The translations under genes and the position numbers were made by a program. A DNA stretch of 64,000 nt from JAFAMS01 sp049520515 (lineage in GTDB: Bacteria > Vulcanimicrobiota > Vulcanimicrobiia > Vulcanimicrobiales > Vulcanimicrobiaceae). This document shows positions 60,115-64,000 of this stretch, in pieces. The stretch covers positions 1 through 64,000 of the forward strand of contig JBEKPS010000008.1 of the NCBI GenBank assembly GCA_049520515.1, written 5' to 3'. The notes under the pieces were generated by a model. The model did not search any database. It was given only the letters and a program-made list of their open reading frames with translations, and was not told where the DNA came from. How positions within the stretch are numbered: the first letter of the stretch is position 1; each line of letters starts with the position of its first letter.

Positions 60115-60896
60115 GATTGCTCCGCTGTCGATTTAAGGTGGGGGGGATGACCGGCAGGCGCAATCGTGATGCGATCGCCGGTCTCGGCCAAGAAGGCTTC
60201 CTCGGGGACCGGCGCGCCGGTGCGCTCGGCTCCCGCCGCGATCGTCGTTGCGATCCGAAGCTGAGTCGGCTCGAGGACGAGCGCGTAAACGCGCGCGCTT
60301 CGATCACCTTGCGCTCCCGCATGTGCGACGCCGCGCAGCGCGCCGAAGACCACGATGTCGCCGCCGGCGACCAGCTCGGCGCCAGGGTTCACGTCGCCAA
60401 CGACAACGATGTGCCCGACATTTGCCAGCGATTGCCCACCCCGCAGCGTGCCGCGATGATAAAGCACCTCGGGCGCAGGTTCGGCCGGTGGTGCGGAGAC
60501 CGTGCGGGGCGGCACGGCGACGAGGGCCGGCGGGGAGCGGCGTTCACCCCGTTGCCGCCGCCCGGCTAAATCTTTACGCGCGCCCTCGAAGTCGGCGACG
60601 AGCGAGCGCGCGCTGTCGGAAAGCACGGCATCTCGCGGCGGTTCGCGCTTGGGGAGCGGCGCGGCGCCGTTATCGAGACCGTATGCACCATCCCACTCGA
60701 TGCCGGCTCCGTCGAGCGTCGAGGCAATGAGATGCAATTCATCGGCCGAGGGGACTTCGGCGAGCACGACCGTCGCGCTCGCGCCACGATAGAAATCCGG
60801 CGACGCGGCGAGCCGCCCGCGCAGATCGTCGTATGCGTCAGCGAAGGGCCGGCCGGAGAATACGATCTCCAGCCCGCCCGCCTTGGCCCGAATCAT
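60111..60896 (-). CDS. minC: MinC, FtsZ-assembly inhibitor
   Basis: A 261-residue MinC. A divergent N-terminal FtsZ-inhibitory domain (about 1-95) is followed by a variable Pro/Arg-rich linker (about 95-140) and the right-handed beta-helix C-domain: YHRGTLRGGQSLANVGHIVV, GDVNPGAELVAGGDIVVFG, LRGVAHAGAQGD, ARVYALVLEPTQLRIA. The C-domain binds MinD. A Pro/His-rich tail closes the chain. First gene of the min operon. Confidence 0.93.
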   Translation of the reverse strand: MIRAKAGGLEIVFSGRPFADAYDDLRGRLAASPDFYRGASATVVLAEVPSADELHLIASTLDGAGIEWDGAYGLDNGAAPLPKREPPRDAVLSDSARSLVADFEGARKDLAGRRQRGERRSPPALVAVPPRTVSAPPAEPAPEVLYHRGTLRGGQSLANVGHIVVVGDVNPGAELVAGGDIVVFGALRGVAHAGAQGDRSARVYALVLEPTQLRIATTIAAGAERTGAPVPEEAFLAETGDRITIAPAGHPPHLKSTAEQS

Positions 60897-61058
60897 CCGG
60901 CGCGTTTGCCGCCAGTTGAGCCAGCCGCCCTGCTCTCTTCACAGCGGGTGCACAAGAAACTCGGCTTACTCACACCACGTCCACGGGCGCTCCACATGGG
61001 AGAGCCTGGCGAGGCTCCCGTCGAAAGCAACGCTCCCAACCGCCCGGGGTAACTTGCC

Positions 61059-63080
61059 ATGAGACGACGCGCGCTAGTCATTGCACTCATTCTGATGCTG
61101 CTGTGTGCCTACACCCCGGCACACCCGTCATACGCAACCTCGACGGGCGGCGAAATTCAAGCCGGCCAGCAGACCGATCGTCAGGTGCAAGACACCTACA
61201 CGGTCATCAAGGATCCGCTCGAGAACGCGTGGGCGAGCGACGTCGCCAAGAAGCTCTGGGCGCAAGTCGCGCGCAAAGATCTCCCCTATTCGATCAAAAT
61301 CCTCGATGCGGGCGACGTCAACGCGTTCACGACCGTCGGCGGCTTCATCTACGTCAACGAAGGCACGCTCGATTTCGTACAGTCCGATGACGAGCTGGCT
61401 GCCGTGATCGGGCACGAGACCGGCCACAACGAGCGCCGGCACGCGGTTATGTTCGCGAACAAACAGCAGATCGCGAACATTCTTTTCGGGATCGGCTCGC
61501 TGTTCTCGCCATGGATCTATCAGTTCGGACAGCTCGCGGAGGCGGGACTGTTTGCCAAATGGTCGCGTCAAGACGAAAGTGAGGCGGACGCCTACGGCGT
61601 TCTGCTGATGACGCGCGCCGGTTACGATCCGTATGCAGCCGTGACGTTCATGCAGCATTTGAACGCAACGCATCAAGAGCCGAACAATCTCGTCGACCGC
61701 TATTTCGCCGACCATCCGGCCGCGCCGGAGCGTGTCAAAATGCTGCTTGCGAATCCCGACGTCAATTTCCAGAAGCGCACGAACGATCAGCTGCTCGTCA
61801 CCGCGCTGCACAATCAGAACGAAGGCCGTTACAGCATTGCCTCGATCGAGTTTGCGCAGATCCTCAAGCGCGATCCGAACAATGCGCAAGCCGAACTCGG
61901 CATGGGCGACATGCAGCTCGCGCTCGGTGAGAGCGCCAAGAGCGAACAGACGCTCTCGCAAGTCGCAGCGCTCGGAAACGAGCAAGCCACGCAGCTGGCA
62001 AACACGCATTTGCTGGCGCTGCGCGACAGCGTCAAAAAGACGGACTTGCTCAAAGCCAACCTGCAGCCGCTCAAGGATCAATTCGCTGCGGCGCAGGCCG
62101 ACTCGGCACGCACGGTTACGCTGCTCGAAGCCCGGCGCAAAGGTGCCCAGGCGCAGTTAAAAGCGCTCAAAGATCGCATCGAAGCGATCGCTTACAGCTT
62201 ACCGTACGGCATCTGGCAGGTGCAGCCCAAACCGCATTCACGGCTCGAAGTCGTCATGAAGAACCTTTACGCGATGGCGCGCTCGCTCGACACGACGCTC
62301 GAGAAGGCGTCGACGACGGTTTCCAATATCGGAACGCTCGAAAAGAAACATGAATCCGGGATGGTCAAAGACAACGCGGACATTTTCAATGAAATGGGCG
62401 CGCCGCTCAAGCTCGAGCAACCCCCGCCGCAATCGCTTGCGCTCTTTCCGAGCTATCCGAAACTCTTTGCCGACATGTCCGTGCAAGACGGAGAGACTAT
62501 TCGTGCCGCCGACGCATCGCGCGGTTCACTCGCGCTGCTTGACGTTGGTCTGGGGAAAGTCGACCAGTTCTTCAAGTATCTCTCGCACTTACACGGTGAC
62601 GGCATCGGCGACATCTCGGAGTTCGATTTTAAAACGCTCACGCCGACAATGAACGCCGCGGTAAGCTCCATGAACGATGCGGCCATTGCCGCCTCGCAAT
62701 CCGAACAGCTTATCGACATGGCACGTGCGCAGCAGCTTCAGACGCGCATCACGCTCCTTGGCCTCGGCTTCCCGAGCGAACGTTACGAGACGTTGCGGCG
62801 CGCGCTCGGGGTCCGCTTCCCGGATGCAGAATTGTCGTATGACGACATGGTGCAATACGACTTGACGCCTGGCGAGTCGGTCGCAGCGACGATTGTTGCC
62901 GCCGGCACCGATTCGACGCCGCTAACGATCGTCAAGGAGGCCAGGGCCGAGAACCGTTCGATCATCGAGGTTGCCAACGCGCGCGGCATGCGCGCAAAAT
63001 CGCTCGAGATCTTCTTAGGCCTGACCTACATGGACTACAAGGACGATCCAGTCGTAGAAGCATCGACGCACGCGAATTAG
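61059..63080 (+). CDS. Exported M48-family zinc metallopeptidase with helical/TPR-like repeats
   Basis: A 673-residue secreted peptidase: signal peptide (LVIALILMLLCAYTPAHP), M48 domain with HETGH at residues 119-123 and the third ligand Glu in WSRQDESEADAYG (near 178), resembling BepA/YfgC-type proteases. Then TPR-like repeats (about 230-320), a long coiled/helical region with KADLLKANLQPLKDQFAAA-like heptads, and a C-terminal segment of unknown fold (about 580-673, LTPGESVAATIVAAGTD, then ENRSIIEVANARGM). BepA-type proteins (about 480 residues) handle outer-membrane protein assembly. The extra about 190 residues are unusual. Confidence 0.88.
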   Translation: MRRRALVIALILMLLCAYTPAHPSYATSTGGEIQAGQQTDRQVQDTYTVIKDPLENAWASDVAKKLWAQVARKDLPYSIKILDAGDVNAFTTVGGFIYVNEGTLDFVQSDDELAAVIGHETGHNERRHAVMFANKQQIANILFGIGSLFSPWIYQFGQLAEAGLFAKWSRQDESEADAYGVLLMTRAGYDPYAAVTFMQHLNATHQEPNNLVDRYFADHPAAPERVKMLLANPDVNFQKRTNDQLLVTALHNQNEGRYSIASIEFAQILKRDPNNAQAELGMGDMQLALGESAKSEQTLSQVAALGNEQATQLANTHLLALRDSVKKTDLLKANLQPLKDQFAAAQADSARTVTLLEARRKGAQAQLKALKDRIEAIAYSLPYGIWQVQPKPHSRLEVVMKNLYAMARSLDTTLEKASTTVSNIGTLEKKHESGMVKDNADIFNEMGAPLKLEQPPPQSLALFPSYPKLFADMSVQDGETIRAADASRGSLALLDVGLGKVDQFFKYLSHLHGDGIGDISEFDFKTLTPTMNAAVSSMNDAAIAASQSEQLIDMARAQQLQTRITLLGLGFPSERYETLRRALGVRFPDAELSYDDMVQYDLTPGESVAATIVAAGTDSTPLTIVKEARAENRSIIEVANARGMRAKSLEIFLGLTYMDYKDDPVVEASTHAN

Positions 63081-63117
63081 CGAAACACAAGCGACAGCGA
63101 TTGGGTAGACTAGCCAC

Positions 63118-64000
63118 ATGAAATCCACCGTGCTCGGGGGAGCTGACTTCCTGCGCCGCATTCGCAGTGGTATCGACGTCATGTCGATTCGCGCCGAGTC
63201 GAAGCGTCCGTTCCGGATATTTTTGTGCGGCGATCTCGCGCTCGTCGGCGAATTGCGCGCCCTACTGCTCTCGGGAGGGGACGGGATGACCCCGTCCGAT
63301 GCGGCGGCGACGCTCGAGACGGTGTTCGCGGGTGGGCCTCCGGCGTCGGCGCAGGATGCTAAAGCCGTCGTCATTCTCGGACGCCCGGGCGATCACGAAG
63401 GCGTCGACCTTGCGCCGATGCTTGCGCTCAAGGTGCCGCTCTTTCGGTTGACCGTCCATCCGGAGCTCGAGCCGAGCCATCCCCTCGCCGCTCCTGATCG
63501 CGGCAAGATCGGCGACTATGCCGCGCGGGCGCTCTCCGCAGCAGAATTGCGCAGCGCGTTTTTCCCGCATCTGGTGCAAGCCTGTTCCGGCGTCGAAGTC
63601 GCAGTCGCGCGCCTTTTGCCGGTCCTGCGTGAATTTTGTGCGGCGAAACTGACGCGTGATTGCGCTCGCCGCACGCTCACGATTGCGGCCGCGAGTGCTG
63701 TCCTCGACCACGTTCCGCTGGCTGGACTCATCATCGGGCCGATCGCCTCGGCCGGCGACATGTTCGCAATCACCGGAATGCAAATGGCGCTCGTGCTGCA
63801 AGTCGGCGCGTGCTACGGACGCGATCCCGATTTGCAGCATTTGTGGGAGCTGCTCCCGGTTATCGGCGGCGGTTTCGGATGGCGCGCGCTCTCACGCGAG
63901 CTTTCCGGCTTTATCCCGGTTGCGGGAATCGCAATCAAAGGCGCGATCGCATACGCCGGCACCATTGTCGTCGGCGAAGGCGCGACGTTCTTCTACGAGC
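63118..64000 (+). CDS. DUF697-like membrane protein, 3' end outside window
   Basis: A frame opening with ATG 63118 runs off the window end without a stop (294 codons visible). Residues about 15-130 look cytoplasmic (starts MKSTVLGGADFLRRIRSG; DAKAVVILGRPGDHEG). From about 195 a hydrophobic part begins: TIAAASAVLDHVPLAGLIIG, then SAGDMFAITGMQMALVLQVGACYG, LLPVIGGGFGWRALSRELSG, FIPVAGIAIKGAIAYAGTIV. The pattern of DxxP/GxxQ-type helices resembles the DUF697 membrane module often fused to Era-like GTPases. No complete P-loop GTPase motif is evident in the N-terminal part. It may be a GTPase-less or highly diverged member; function unknown. Confidence 0.7.
   Translation, partial: MKSTVLGGADFLRRIRSGIDVMSIRAESKRPFRIFLCGDLALVGELRALLLSGGDGMTPSDAAATLETVFAGGPPASAQDAKAVVILGRPGDHEGVDLAPMLALKVPLFRLTVHPELEPSHPLAAPDRGKIGDYAARALSAAELRSAFFPHLVQACSGVEVAVARLLPVLREFCAAKLTRDCARRTLTIAAASAVLDHVPLAGLIIGPIASAGDMFAITGMQMALVLQVGACYGRDPDLQHLWELLPVIGGGFGWRALSRELSGFIPVAGIAIKGAIAYAGTIVVGEGATFFYE

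Noticed and set aside
1..64000. tRNA, rRNA, CRISPR arrays, riboswitches
   Set aside because: Read for T-loop signatures, repeat-spacer periodicity and known riboswitch cores; TTCGAATCC-like strings found lie inside coding regions and nothing fits a full RNA gene.

Overview
The window is a 64 kb stretch of a GC-rich, gene-dense bacterial chromosome. Most genes sit in tightly packed runs with 1-4 bp ATGA/GTGA overlaps. No single gene fixes the taxon. The combination of a complete minCDE-rodA block, ftsEX-envC, RNase E/G, a large DnaE2/ImuAB mutasome under a GAAC-N4-GTTC (Gram-positive-type) LexA box, and many proteins with Eremiobacterota (WPS-2)-like wording suggests a lineage near Candidatus Eremiobacterota. 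That is an inference I could not test.

Layout. 1-9583: 3' end of pnp, a VOC protein and a GNAT, then a forward run of ubiD, a ubiA-type prenyltransferase, a LivK-type binding protein, an RDD/M48-like membrane protein, a quinone oxidoreductase, and tryptophan 2,3-dioxygenase plus kynureninase. 9584-14282 (reverse): two M16 peptidases (one with and one without the zinc motif) and an S9 peptidase. 14283-17500: a foreign-looking island with an IS1595-type transposase, a DUF5343-like gene and several small unknown genes. 17502-19440: imuA-imuB behind a LexA-box promoter. 19442-26156: assorted metabolic genes (aldo/keto reductase, two GNATs, cupin, PhzF, 3-hydroxyisobutyrate-type dehydrogenase, sugar-type binding protein). 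26250-30484: dnaE2 behind a second copy of the same 18-bp operator, followed in the same frame by topoisomerase IB, which has no canonical start codon. 30462-36009: small exported proteins, a decayed dienelactone hydrolase, rmuC, a peroxiredoxin and an acyl-CoA dehydrogenase. 36139-43148: ftsE-ftsX-envC followed by three consecutive S41 (CtpA-type) peptidases. 43157-50494: a fatty-acid/branched-chain catabolic block (livHMGF, acyl-CoA dehydrogenase, SDR, and a divergent FadJ-type multienzyme). 50491-57905: SDR, RNase E/G, a class III nucleotidyl cyclase, a PanE-like reductase and rodA. 58009-60896: minC, two tandem minD paralogues and minE. 61059-64000: an M48 peptidase with repeats, then a DUF697-like membrane protein cut off by the window end.

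How it works together. Three themes stand out. (1) SOS mutagenesis: imuA, imuB and dnaE2 share an identical operator placed between -35 and -10, and topoisomerase IB may be an unrecognised member of the dnaE2 transcript. (2) Envelope and division: ftsEX-envC plus three tandem Ctp proteases, and a Min system with two MinD proteins encoded in one translationally coupled operon with rodA. (3) Acyl/amino-acid catabolism: the liv/acyl-CoA dehydrogenase cluster and the TDO-kynureninase pair. No tRNA, rRNA, CRISPR array or prophage was seen. The only stretch over 300 bases without an intact gene is the dienelactone hydrolase remnant at 32685-33095.
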